NCBI RefSeq assembly: GCF_014197015.1
Contig: NZ_JACIET010000002.1
Location: forward strand, 806,001 to 870,000
Reading direction: 5' to 3'
Source of the DNA: Niveibacterium umoris
Lineage (GTDB): Bacteria; Pseudomonadota; Gammaproteobacteria; Burkholderiales; Rhodocyclaceae
Length of the DNA stretch: 64,000 nt
Part shown: in pieces, positions 10,278 to 18,733 of the stretch
Position numbering within the stretch: the stretch's first letter is position 1
Layout: each line of letters begins with the position of its first letter
Notes under the pieces: model-generated
Databases searched by the model: none
Seen by the model: the letters and a program-made list of their open reading frames with translations, nothing else
What the model was told of the DNA's origin: nothing
Position numbers and translations under genes: made by a program

Positions 10278-11096
10278 ATGCCGGTTTCAGCAGCCCAACG
10301 CTTACAACGCTCACAGCGCGCCCTGCGCGTCGCATTTGCCCTGTCGCTCGCCCTGCATGCGGCGATCCTGTTCGCGCCGATCCATGTGCCGGGCAAGGTG
10401 GCGCACGCGCCGCCACGCCTGAACACCCGGCTGTCGCTACGCGCCCCCGAACCGCCGCCCGAGGTCATTGAACAACCTGAACCACCGCCTCCGCCAACCA
10501 AGGTTCCACCGCAGCGCCACAAACCAGTGATTACCCGCAAGGAAGGGGGGCTGGGGGCCAGTGTCGATCCGGCGCCGACATTCAGTCAGGCCGATCGCGA
10601 TGAAATGAACCGCTTCCTTGAATCGCTGGAGCAAGAGGCGCGCGAGCAACCGAGTCTCGCCCAGCATTCGCTGGCCATGGCCCGGCAGATCGGACGCGAG
10701 GCTACATCCGGATTTGATGAAGGATCGGTATCGCTAGAGCAAGTTCCGGGCTCACCAGTGGTCGATCGGTTCAGTCTCAAGCTTTACTACCGTGCTTTGG
10801 TGGACAAACTCAATCGCAGCAAGGGTCATGTCAGAGCCGAACCAAAGCAAGTCGGTTACAAAGACCTCTTGGTGCAATTGAGGCTGAACGCTAACGGCAC
10901 TATTCGCAGTTTCGACGTACTCAGCGCTGCTGACCAGGCTGACCAGATCGCCTATATCAAGCAGGTCATCGAGCGAGCGGCACCCTATTCGGCTTTTCCA
11001 CCAGACATCAATCGTTCCGCGCAATCGATGACAATACGGATGCGAATTGTGCCGCTCCGTGGGGGCAGTGATTTCGAGTTTGAATCGAACTACTAG
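10278..11096 (+). CDS. TonB-like energy-transducer protein, orphan
   Basis: 272 residues laid out like TonB. An N-terminal membrane helix (about 17-35) holds the SxxxH motif (S23, H27) needed for coupling to ExbB/ExbD. A Pro/Glu-rich periplasmic stretch (about 56-82) follows, then a C-terminal domain with LLVQLRLNANGTI resembling TonB_C. No exbB, exbD or receptor gene lies nearby. The second half (about 10690-11096) is visibly richer in A/T and uses codons such as ATA and TTG more than its neighbours, hinting at a mosaic or acquired origin. It is alone on its transcript; a possible -10 TAGACT ends a few bases before the ATG. Confidence 0.65.
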   Translation: MPVSAAQRLQRSQRALRVAFALSLALHAAILFAPIHVPGKVAHAPPRLNTRLSLRAPEPPPEVIEQPEPPPPPTKVPPQRHKPVITRKEGGLGASVDPAPTFSQADRDEMNRFLESLEQEAREQPSLAQHSLAMARQIGREATSGFDEGSVSLEQVPGSPVVDRFSLKLYYRALVDKLNRSKGHVRAEPKQVGYKDLLVQLRLNANGTIRSFDVLSAADQADQIAYIKQVIERAAPYSAFPPDINRSAQSMTIRMRIVPLRGGSDFEFESNY

Positions 11097-11162
11097 TTGG
11101 ATGCGCGAATCGCATCGAAGAGGGCGCCGAATCGATTACCCTGTCGTTTTGAAAGGCGCGCC

Positions 11163-11651
11163 ATGAATCCGATCCACGATACCGACGTCCAGCTGCTGCT
11201 TGCGGTGGCGCTGGCGTCCAAACGCAAGCCTGCCACGCTCGACGAGGTCATCGTCGCGCTCGCGCTGCACGACAAGCGCCTGCCGCCCAAGGGCAAGCTG
11301 CACGACGCCTTCACCCGCCTCTCGGCGCACGGCCTGCTGCAGCAGCAGGACGACGGCTACACCCTGACCGAAGCGGCACAAGGCGTGCTGGAACTCGGCC
11401 GCAAGACCTACGAGCACGACGAACGCGTGTTCCGCGTCAAGGAACGCCTCGCGGCCTTCGAGGCGGCCGGCAAGCACGCGGTGATCCAGCTGGCCGCAGA
11501 ACAGCTGGGCACCGCGATCGCCAGCTACGAGGCGAGCCTGCCGCCGCTGACCAAGACCGAGAAGGCTGAACTCAAGCGCGAGCAGTCCGGCCAGGTGCGG
11601 CGACCGGCCGCCGGCCGCCCCGCCGCCGCCAGACCCCGCGCGCGGCGCTGA
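11163..11651 (+). CDS. Hypothetical protein, winged-helix-like
   Basis: 162 residues, no family named with certainty. The N-terminal 90 residues (DVQLLLAVALASKRKP, LHDAFTRLSAHGLLQQQDDGYTLTEAAQ) read like a winged helix-turn-helix in which the second helix and a beta wing end in a GYTLT strand. The C-terminus is Ala/Arg/Pro-rich and basic (about 140-162). The frame is open from 11097, but ATG 11163 fits better because GAAAGG precedes it by about six bases. It ends 43 bp before the wax ester synthase gene, so it could be part of that transcription unit; a regulatory role is only a guess. Confidence 0.6.
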   Translation: MNPIHDTDVQLLLAVALASKRKPATLDEVIVALALHDKRLPPKGKLHDAFTRLSAHGLLQQQDDGYTLTEAAQGVLELGRKTYEHDERVFRVKERLAAFEAAGKHAVIQLAAEQLGTAIASYEASLPPLTKTEKAELKREQSGQVRRPAAGRPAAARPRARR

Positions 11652-11694
11652 CCTCGCGCCGCCAATGCGCTGACGAACCGACGGGAGTCGTGCA

Positions 11695-13257
11695 GTGAAG
11701 CCGCTGACCGGTCTGGACGGACTCTTCCTGCATCTGGAAACCGAGGCGACGCCGATGCATGTCGCCGCACTGCACGTGTTCGAGCCACCGCCGGCGGCGA
11801 GCGCCGATTTCCACGCCGCGGTGCGCCGCATGATGGGCGAGCGCATCGATCTTGCGCCGATGCTGCGGCGCAAGCTGGCTGCGCTGCCCTGGCAGTTCGC
11901 CAACCCGGTGTGGGTGGAGGACGAGGATTTCGATCTCGACCTGCATGTGCGCAGCGTGCTGCTGCCCTGCCCCGGCACCAGGGCGCAACTCGAAGATTGC
12001 ATCGGCGAGCTGCACGCACGGCCGCTCGACCGCGAGCGCCCGCTCTGGATGCTGTACGTGATTCACGGACTGGAAGACGGCCAGGCCGCCTTCTACATGA
12101 AAATCCACCACGCGATGCTCGATGGCGCCGCGGGTGTTGCACTCACTCACGCCTTGTTCGACACCGAGGCCGAGCCGGCGCCGCGCGCGCTGCCGCGGCC
12201 GCGTCGTCGCGAAGCCGCGCCCGGGGTGTTCGCGTTGATGAGCGCTGCGCTGACGCGCGATGCCGACCAGTACATGAAGCTGGCCCGCCATCTGCCGGAT
12301 GTCGTTCGCGTGCTCACCGGCCTCATGGGGCGAACGGGGGGCGACGCACCGCAGGGCGAGGGCGCGCTGCGGCGCAACTTCGCCTTTGGGCCGAAAACGC
12401 CCCTCAGCATCACGATCGACAGCGAGCGGCGTATCGCGTTGGTGGACTTCCCGCTCGATGCGGTGAAGCGCATCGCCAGCGAACACGGAACCAAGCTCAA
12501 TGACGTGGTGCTGGCGCTGTGCAGTGGCGCGCTGCGGCGCTACTTTGCGCACCACGGTGGCATTCCGGACAAACCCCTGATCGCCGCGATGCCGATCTCG
12601 CTGCGCGAAGCGGGCAACACCGAGTTCAGCACGCAGGTGACGATGAATCTGGTGAGCCTTGCGACCGACATCGCCCATCCCTTGCGCCGTTTGCACGCCA
12701 TTCGCGATGCCGCGACTGCGAGCAAGGCGCTCACCCGCCACGCGAAATCGGTGTTGCCGACCGATGCACCGTCGATTGGCGTGCCGTGGTTGCTGGGCGG
12801 GCTGGCCTCCCTTTACGGCCTTGCCGGCGTCGCCGACCGCGTGCCGCCGATTGCCAACCTCATCATCTCGAACGTGCCGGGTCCGGCCCAGCCGCTCTAT
12901 GCCTGCGGTGCGCGGATGACCGAGTACTGGCCGCTGTCGATCGTCGAGCACGGACTGGGTGTGAACATCACCGTCATGAGCTATGCCGGCACGCTGGGCT
13001 TCGGCATTGTCAGCGCCCACAGCGCAATGCCCGATCCGGACGCGCTGGCGGACGGCCTGCGCGAGAGTTTTGCCGAGCTGGTGCTGTGCGACGCGCCGGC
13101 CGCGCGGCCCAAACGTACGCGCAGCCACGCGGCCACGCAGGCCGCCGCCGAGGGGGACGAGACGCGCCCCCGTCGCAGTGCGACGCCGGTCGCCAAAGCG
13201 CGCGGCGATACACCGGCTGCCGCGGTGCCGCGCCGTTCGCGCAGCAAGGCCGGCTGA
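11695..13257 (+). CDS. Wax ester synthase / diacylglycerol acyltransferase (WS/DGAT)
   Basis: 520-residue bifunctional acyltransferase that esterifies fatty acyl-CoA with long-chain alcohols or diacylglycerol to make storage lipid. The catalytic motif HHxxxDG is HHAMLDG at residues 138-144. The N-terminal family signature (PLTGLDGLFL, ATPMHVAAL) and the later NDVVLALCSGALR and ANLIISNVPGP blocks are all present, so it looks intact. The C-terminal 45 residues are an extra Lys/Arg/Ala-rich tail that may aid membrane or lipid-droplet contact. Start GTG 11695 has GGGAG upstream. Ten bases separate it from the following alpha/beta hydrolase gene, so they are probably co-transcribed. Confidence 0.9.
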   Translation: MKPLTGLDGLFLHLETEATPMHVAALHVFEPPPAASADFHAAVRRMMGERIDLAPMLRRKLAALPWQFANPVWVEDEDFDLDLHVRSVLLPCPGTRAQLEDCIGELHARPLDRERPLWMLYVIHGLEDGQAAFYMKIHHAMLDGAAGVALTHALFDTEAEPAPRALPRPRRREAAPGVFALMSAALTRDADQYMKLARHLPDVVRVLTGLMGRTGGDAPQGEGALRRNFAFGPKTPLSITIDSERRIALVDFPLDAVKRIASEHGTKLNDVVLALCSGALRRYFAHHGGIPDKPLIAAMPISLREAGNTEFSTQVTMNLVSLATDIAHPLRRLHAIRDAATASKALTRHAKSVLPTDAPSIGVPWLLGGLASLYGLAGVADRVPPIANLIISNVPGPAQPLYACGARMTEYWPLSIVEHGLGVNITVMSYAGTLGFGIVSAHSAMPDPDALADGLRESFAELVLCDAPAARPKRTRSHAATQAAAEGDETRPRRSATPVAKARGDTPAAAVPRRSRSKAG

Positions 13258-13266
13258 GGCGGCAGC

Positions 13267-14199
13267 ATGCCCAACGTGCTGGCGCGTGGTTTGCAGATCG
13301 AGTACGAATCGCTGGGTGACCCGGCGGCGCCAACCATCGTGCTGATCATGGGTCTCGGCATGCAGTTGGTGAGCTGGCCGGATGCGTTCTGCAACGCACT
13401 GGTCGAGCGGGGCTTTCGGGTGATCCGCTTCGACAACCGCGATGCCGGTCTCTCCACCAGGCTGCGGGTGCACAAGCGGCCGGGGCTGCTGCCGACCTTG
13501 CTGCGCGCTGCCTGCGGACTCAAGCCACGGGTGCCTTACACCCTCGAGGACATGGCCGCCGACACCGTCGCGCTGCTCGACGCGCTGGGCATCGAACGCG
13601 CGCACATCGTCGGCGCTTCGATGGGCGGCATGATCGCGCAGCTGGTCGCCGCGCATTACCCGCAGCGGGTGCTCAGTCTGGTTTCGATCATGTCGTCGAG
13701 CGGCAACCCGCGCCTGTCGCGGCCCAAGGTCCACGCAGCGCGGGCGCTGCTGAGCCGGCCGGCCGAACCGGGCAATCCGGAGAGCGTCATCGAACACCTG
13801 ATCGGCGTGTTCGGCGTGGTCGGCAGCCCCGGCTTTCCCTACGAGCGAGACGCTCTGCGCCGCCATGTCGCGGCCGCGGTGCACCGCGCCTGGCATCCGG
13901 CCGGAACGGTGAACCAGCTGCTCGCGGTCATCGCTTCCGGCGATCGTCGCCATGTGCTGCGCCAGATCCGCGTGCCGACACTGGTGATCCACGGCGACGC
14001 CGATCCGCTGGTGCCGCTCGAAGCCGGTCGCGATACGGCGCGGCACATTACCGGCGCGCAGCTCCAGATCATCGCCGGCATGGGTCACGACCTCGCGCCC
14101 GGCGTGCAGCCCCTGCTGGTCGAGGCGATTGCGCGTCACTGCAGCGGCGCCGCGGGGTTCGCGCCTGCTGTCCGTGCCGCCACAGCCGTTCGCTCATGA
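13267..14199 (+). CDS. Alpha/beta hydrolase (esterase/lipase-like)
   Basis: 310-residue alpha/beta hydrolase. The oxyanion region LIMGLGMQ, the nucleophile elbow GASMGG (Ser118), the acid in the HGDADPLVP loop and His in GMGHDL form the expected catalytic triad. The FDNRDAGLS block after strand 3 is typical of the esterases often annotated as TAP/epoxide-hydrolase-like. No signal peptide. It follows the WS/DGAT gene by ten bases, which suggests it acts on wax esters, acylglycerols or their acyl donors; the substrate is inferred only from context. Confidence 0.85.
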   Translation: MPNVLARGLQIEYESLGDPAAPTIVLIMGLGMQLVSWPDAFCNALVERGFRVIRFDNRDAGLSTRLRVHKRPGLLPTLLRAACGLKPRVPYTLEDMAADTVALLDALGIERAHIVGASMGGMIAQLVAAHYPQRVLSLVSIMSSSGNPRLSRPKVHAARALLSRPAEPGNPESVIEHLIGVFGVVGSPGFPYERDALRRHVAAAVHRAWHPAGTVNQLLAVIASGDRRHVLRQIRVPTLVIHGDADPLVPLEAGRDTARHITGAQLQIIAGMGHDLAPGVQPLLVEAIARHCSGAAGFAPAVRAATAVRS

Positions 14200-14244
14200 T
14201 CGCCGCCATGCCGGGGTGGGCTGAGCGCGGCGACTGCGGGTAGC

Positions 14245-14250
14245 TATACT
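14245..14250 (+). promoter_or_regulatory. Possible -10 element before the 139-residue hypothetical gene
   Basis: TATACT, five of six matches to the sigma-70 -10 consensus, lies 28 bases before ATG 14279. No convincing -35 is seen, so this is only a candidate. Confidence 0.3.
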
Positions 14251-14278
14251 GTTGGCATCACATGCGCCGGGGGCAAGC

Positions 14279-14698
14279 ATGGAATGGACACAGCACGGCA
14301 GTTACGCGCTGCACTGGCAGGGTGACATCCTCGTGGCCCGCTACGAGGGCGCCTGGAACGACGTCGCGGCGAAGCACCTGCATCGCGATGCGCGCATCCT
14401 GTGGCAGCTGCGTGGCCCGGCGGCCTGGGGCCTGCTGAGCGACGCGCGCGACTGGACCGGCGCCACGCCGGAGGCGCTCGAGGCCTGGTGGGCCTTCTTC
14501 GAGGATGGCGTTGCACACGGATTGATCGCCGCATCGGATGTTCACGCCTCGATGTTCAACAGCGTGATGGTGAGCCCGCTGGCGGAACGTGCGATGCGGC
14601 TTGCGCACTACCGCAGCAGTCGCAGCGTCGACGATGCGCTGGCGTGGTTGGCGCAACTTGGCCTGAAAACCGCGCCCGACCCGTCAAAGGCGCCCTGA
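14279..14698 (+). CDS. Hypothetical cytoplasmic protein, possible STAS/SpoIIAA-like fold
   Basis: 139 residues without signal peptide or membrane segment. The pattern of a short beta hairpin (SYALHWQGDILVARYEGAWN), a helix, a beta strand (AWGLLSDARDWTG), then a Trp-rich helix and a further strand resembles small SpoIIAA-like or STAS-related proteins of unknown function. This is a fold impression, not a firm match. ATG 14279 is preferred over TTG 14252 because GGGGGC precedes it. It is convergent with the SGNH hydrolase gene, 12 bp away. Confidence 0.55.
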   Translation: MEWTQHGSYALHWQGDILVARYEGAWNDVAAKHLHRDARILWQLRGPAAWGLLSDARDWTGATPEALEAWWAFFEDGVAHGLIAASDVHASMFNSVMVSPLAERAMRLAHYRSSRSVDDALAWLAQLGLKTAPDPSKAP

Positions 14699-14710
14699 AC
14701 GCTAACCACC

Positions 14711-15553
14711 TTACTTGGCGTTCAATCGCTGCAGCGTAGGCAGGATCGCGCTGAGCCAGGCGTCGGCGAGGCGTGCATTACCGTCGCCTTGCGGATCGAC
14801 GTGGACGCCGTCCGGCGCGAGGTCTGCAACGCTGACCGCCGCGTGCGTATCCACAAGATGCAGGTGCTCATCGGTTTGCATGCGCGTGCTGATGCCTTGC
14901 CGGACGGTCGGCGTGAAGCGATCGATCCGCGCGTTGGCGGCGCTCTCACGAAGCGGCAGCGTGGTACCGACAAACAGCTCGGCCTGCGGGGCGCTCGCAC
15001 GCACGCGATCGACCAGCGCCAGCAGATCGGCGGCGATCGTCCCGTCGTTGATGGTGGTGTAGACATCGTTGGTGCCTGCCAGAAGCAGGATCACATCGGG
15101 CCGCGCGCTGGCGATCCACTGCGTGACATTGCCGGCAGCCGGGTCGCTTCGCCGCCCGTCGCGCAACTCGTAGGAAGTCCAGCCTCCATGGCCTTCATGG
15201 GCCGGATCGGGCAGCCCATTCGAAGTGTTGGTCAGCCCGCCGACAAAATCGACCGGCAGGTTCAGCGCGATGAAGCGTCGGTAAAGCTCGTAGCGGTAAC
15301 CACCGTAGCTCGATGGCCAGCCCTCGGTGATCGAATCACCCAGCGCCATCACCCGCACGCCGGTGTTGAGCCAGACCGGCGCTTCAAGTGCCACGGCGGT
15401 TTGCGTGCCGGCCGTGCGCGCGTCGCCAGCGCCGCCGCCCCCGCACGCGACCAGCCCGCAGAGGCCCAGGAGCAGTGCTGATCGGGTGAGGCGACCTGAC
15501 GAGTGCGATACAGATCCTTGCGCGCGGGCAAGCGCCATCCGAAGTGTTGCCAT
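14711..15553 (-). CDS. SGNH/GDSL-hydrolase lipoprotein
   Basis: 280-residue secreted esterase. A lipoprotein signal peptide ends in the lipobox LVAC, with Cys37 as the acylated residue and a Gly-rich spacer after it. The catalytic blocks of SGNH hydrolases are clear: GDSITEG (Ser74), a Gly in block II, GTND (block III) and DGVHVD (block V, Asp/His). It most resembles the family that deacetylates carbohydrates or lysophospholipids, such as CE3-like esterases. It is probably anchored to the outer membrane. An alternative start is the Met at residue 6. No partner gene is evident. Confidence 0.88.
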   Translation of the reverse strand: MATLRMALARAQGSVSHSSGRLTRSALLLGLCGLVACGGGGAGDARTAGTQTAVALEAPVWLNTGVRVMALGDSITEGWPSSYGGYRYELYRRFIALNLPVDFVGGLTNTSNGLPDPAHEGHGGWTSYELRDGRRSDPAAGNVTQWIASARPDVILLLAGTNDVYTTINDGTIAADLLALVDRVRASAPQAELFVGTTLPLRESAANARIDRFTPTVRQGISTRMQTDEHLHLVDTHAAVSVADLAPDGVHVDPQGDGNARLADAWLSAILPTLQRLNAK

Positions 15554-15733
15554 GTTGCCGGTCCCTGTTGTGAGGCGGAAACGGCTTCATACACCATTCC
15601 CCGCGGTCGGCGCTTCATGCAAAACAAATACGGGGGACATAGGGATTGCGGGCGTCAGTGCGGCTTGTTACGGTGCCGCGGTGCTTGCTTGCGCGGATCA
15701 ACGGCGGGCGTCGACATGATGCGCGCGCTGTGC

Positions 15734-16123
15734 TCAGACCATCAGTCGTCGTATCGACCCGGATACTGATACCAGCTGCGCTCCGTCCATGCGCAGCAGG
15801 ATCTTGCGGATCACGGACCCGATCAACTGCTGCGCGCCGACCAGTCCGAGGTTGGCGGACTGCTGCAGGATGAAGCCGGCTTTCGATTCCTTCAGCGGTT
15901 GCATGAAGAAGTAGTCCATGCCGCTGTTCATCAACTCGATCACCACGTCGGCCAGGTCACTTGCGTGCTCGATCGGCTCATCGGTTTGTTCAAGCCGTAG
16001 CAGCACCGCGAGCGTCTTCTCTCGCAGCGTTTCGGAATGGTAGAAGCGGAGGAAGGGTTTCTGCGGCGCGTCATCCACCGACGTAACCGGTGTCGTTGCC
16101 TTGCGTCTGGGTGCGGGTGCCAT
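15734..16123 (-). CDS. Hypothetical protein, helical
   Basis: 129 residues, not recognised. A short basic Ala/Pro-rich N-terminus precedes several amphipathic helices (LREKTLAVLLRLEQTD, ASDLADVVIELMNSGMDYFF). A C-terminal segment with LVGAQQLIGSVIRKIL has hydrophobic character without being a clear membrane helix. The frame is open to 16204, but ATG 16123 starts the plausible protein body and leaves an untranslated leader. No functional link to the flanking hydrolase or FapA-like gene is visible. Confidence 0.55.
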   Translation of the reverse strand: MAPAPRRKATTPVTSVDDAPQKPFLRFYHSETLREKTLAVLLRLEQTDEPIEHASDLADVVIELMNSGMDYFFMQPLKESKAGFILQQSANLGLVGAQQLIGSVIRKILLRMDGAQLVSVSGSIRRLMV

Positions 16124-16253
16124 GATTTGAGCGCCGTGTCGTGAATGCAGCGAAGGGTGACCGGGACTTGCCCGCGCGCTGCGTCGGCCACGAAGCCGCA
16201 ACACGTGTGCACACTATACGTCGCCGCACGGCATCAGGGCGGCGCGCGGCCGG

Positions 16254-17909
16254 TCAATGCCATGCCTCTTCGTCGACTGCCAGCAGACCCAATGTTCCGT
16301 CGCGGTCAAGCCCGATCGCACAGGCTTCGTATTCGCGTGGCACCCGGAAGTGCCGCTCGCCGAGGCGCACTTCCACCGCTTCGTGCAGCTTCGTCGTGGC
16401 GATGACGCGCGCGCCCATCGCGAGGCCGACCTTGCGGTTGAGCTCCTCGAACTGTTCGCGCAGATCGGCAATCGCGGCTGCAATCGCGGCCGCCGTCTGG
16501 CGCGCCTTGTCGACCGTGGCTTCCGGCAGCCTGCCGGGTTGCTGTCGCGCCAGCGCGAGCAGCTTGCTGACATCGAGCAACTGGGTTTCCTTGGCATCGC
16601 GCGCCTTCGCCAGCTCCAGCATCTGCCTGTGCATCGCCGGGTTGACGCCGATCTCGATCACGGTCGCGATGCGCTGCGGGCTGCCGACTTCCTTGGCGGT
16701 GAGACTGAGGGTGGCCTGATGGTGGCCGCCGATCAGGCAGCCCCGGTGCTTGCGCCCGACCACGATGTGGTTCGCCGCGATCAGCTCGCATTGCACCGCG
16801 GTGTCTTCGATGACGATGCAGTCGCCCGCTTCGATATGGGCGTTCTGCGCATAGCCGGCTTCCACATTCACCGCCGCACGCACGCAGGGTGCGCCGCTGC
16901 GCTTGCCGTCCTTGCGCCCGAGCCCGCCGATGATGCCGCCGCGTACCGCGACGCTGCCGCCGGCCTCCAGCGTTGCCAGTTCGACCACGCCGCCGACTTC
17001 GATGTCGCCGGTGGCGGTGACCGACATGCCGGCACCGACGTCGCCCTTGATCTTCACGCTGCCCTCGAAGCGGATGTTGCCGCTGGCCATATCCACCGAT
17101 TCGATCGCCAGCACCGGTTCGACGCTCATGCCGTCAGGTCGCATCACCGGCTGGCCGGTGATCGCGGCGACCAGCAGATCCGGGTCGTCGGCGCTCAGTC
17201 GCGTGCCGGGCAGATCCATGCCGAACATCACCGCCTTGCCCGCTTGCGCCGCGAGGGTGTCGCCGGTGAGTGTGCGTCCGGGCGTGCCGGCAGTGGGCGC
17301 AACGCGTCGCATCAGCGCATCGCCCGGGTGCACGACGACGATGTCGCCCAGATCCCGGTAATCCACCTGTCCGTTCTCGCTGACACGCGGGCTGCGGCTG
17401 CGGGCTTGCGACTGGCAGGGCTCGAGCGCGCCATCCTTGCCGTCTTCCGGCGCGCGGCCGCGGGCCACGATCAGGTTTTCGGCCTGCCCGGCGGCGAGCG
17501 CTTCGGCGAGCACCGCGTGGTCCACACCATGCTGCACGCCGAGCTCGTTCAAGCGCGCCAGCACAGACTCCGACGACACCGGCGTACCGCCCTCGGCGGG
17601 CACCAGCGTCAGCTGCGCCAGCATGTGGTCGTCGCTCAGGGTTACGCTCAAGCTCGCGTCCACCGCTTCGGCGACCCGCAGCGCCTCGAATGCCTGGCCA
17701 GCGTGGTAGCGCGTCAGCAATTCGGCCACCGCGTCCGGCAGCACGCGGAGCTCACCCCAGCCGTGCTCGGCCAGCGCGGCGCGCAGCCAGCCCTCGTCGA
17801 TCGGCGCGGCACCGGCCGTCGCACTGTTGCGCGCCAGCACGGCGCGCGCCGTTTCGTCAAAGCTCAGCGTCAGCCCAAGGCCCTGCTGACTTGCGGATGC
17901 GTCGTCCAT
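16254..17909 (-). CDS. FapA / DUF342 family polar-assembly protein
   Basis: 551-residue cytoplasmic protein. The central part (about 180-390) is the DUF342 beta-helix, with repeated short strands such as GNIRFEGSVKIKGDVGAG and ATGDIEVGGVVE and Gly turns. A C-terminal coiled coil (about 430-510) and a small terminal domain follow. Vibrio FapA localises the glucose-PTS/adenylate-cyclase system or flagellar genes at the pole, but most members are uncharacterised. The reverse complement also holds a long open frame, an effect of GC-rich codons. Start ATG 17909 fits the N-terminal domain; about 170 bp separates it from the LspA-like gene upstream. Confidence 0.82.
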   Translation of the reverse strand: MDDASASQQGLGLTLSFDETARAVLARNSATAGAAPIDEGWLRAALAEHGWGELRVLPDAVAELLTRYHAGQAFEALRVAEAVDASLSVTLSDDHMLAQLTLVPAEGGTPVSSESVLARLNELGVQHGVDHAVLAEALAAGQAENLIVARGRAPEDGKDGALEPCQSQARSRSPRVSENGQVDYRDLGDIVVVHPGDALMRRVAPTAGTPGRTLTGDTLAAQAGKAVMFGMDLPGTRLSADDPDLLVAAITGQPVMRPDGMSVEPVLAIESVDMASGNIRFEGSVKIKGDVGAGMSVTATGDIEVGGVVELATLEAGGSVAVRGGIIGGLGRKDGKRSGAPCVRAAVNVEAGYAQNAHIEAGDCIVIEDTAVQCELIAANHIVVGRKHRGCLIGGHHQATLSLTAKEVGSPQRIATVIEIGVNPAMHRQMLELAKARDAKETQLLDVSKLLALARQQPGRLPEATVDKARQTAAAIAAAIADLREQFEELNRKVGLAMGARVIATTKLHEAVEVRLGERHFRVPREYEACAIGLDRDGTLGLLAVDEEAWH

Positions 17910-18078
17910 CGATGGCCTCCGATCCGATGTGTCCTGCGTGGCCGGACAGGATGCCGCCGTGGGGATGCAAAGGGAAGCTGCGCCTGCCGTGGCCGCTGTC
18001 GCGCTCGCTGGGATGCCTTAGCAGCGCCGTCACAACTTTCGGCCACTGCTGCGCGAATTGCCGCGTTCCGCCGAACCT

Positions 18079-18717
18079 TCAATCCGCGACGTGCCACTCC
18101 TGCGCACGACGACGGTGGCACCAGCGGCCCACGCATCGCGCGCCGCTCCAGATCAGTGCTGCGGCCGATCCAAGCAGGGCACAGCCCAGCATCCCGTCCG
18201 CGATGTTCAAGGCCTTGCCACCAACAGTGGCAGTGTGCCGATGCAGAACGATGGCGATGTAGTCGGTGACATGACCCGCTACGATCATTTCGCCCATGTT
18301 CATTACCGCGCCAGCTGCGATCAACCTGAGTACTACCGTCATGAGCAGTACTTGCCCGTTGCTCAGGTCTTTGCGGGCAAGCCGTCCCAGCGGGCTGGTG
18401 GGCGAAAATGCCCAAATCATTGCGGCGCCGACGAGTATGGGCAGCACATGTTTTTGACTGGCGTAAAGGCCGAAGCGTCCGGGGTTCGTCACAGCCGAAT
18501 AGTGGAGTACCCGCGCGAAACAGACCGACCCGATTCCTGATCGGGTGTGCGGCGTGCATGCCGCAACGCCACCTGCATCCAGAAGGTATGAGGCGAGAAT
18601 CCGGATACCCAGATCCAGAAGCATCGCGAGCAGGACGCACAGGCTTGCAGGGTGAAGTCTTCGCAGCACGAAAGGCGAGCTTTGCGGCATCGCGTCGTCG
18701 GTTTCGCAGTTAGTCAT
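18079..18717 (-). CDS. Divergent signal peptidase II (LspA)-like membrane protein
   Basis: 212 residues with four or five hydrophobic segments. The LspA motifs appear in order: LLDLGIRIL (Asp35) for the N-terminal D-x-x-x-K block, TNPGRFGL (77-84) for NxGxAF, GAVMNMGEM (136-144) for GALGNxxDR, HVTDYI (Asp152) and NIAD (Asp174). The two catalytic aspartates are therefore kept, but the conserved Asp-Arg of GNxxDR is Glu-Met here. It is longer than ordinary LspA (about 165 residues), and the gene is poorer in G/C than its neighbours. It starts 16 bp after the DUF3999 stop on the same strand. It may be a specialised lipoprotein peptidase or a non-catalytic relative; it is unlikely to be the housekeeping enzyme. 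Confidence 0.6.
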   Translation of the reverse strand: MTNCETDDAMPQSSPFVLRRLHPASLCVLLAMLLDLGIRILASYLLDAGGVAACTPHTRSGIGSVCFARVLHYSAVTNPGRFGLYASQKHVLPILVGAAMIWAFSPTSPLGRLARKDLSNGQVLLMTVVLRLIAAGAVMNMGEMIVAGHVTDYIAIVLHRHTATVGGKALNIADGMLGCALLGSAAALIWSGARCVGRWCHRRRAQEWHVAD

Positions 18718-18733
18718 TGGGCAGTCAGGCCGA

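Noticed and set aside
16257-18269. 670-codon open frame on the plus strand opposite the FapA-like gene
   Set aside because: Its product is Arg/Ala/His-rich with no family features, while the opposite strand encodes a clear DUF342 protein. Long antisense frames are expected in GC-rich coding DNA.
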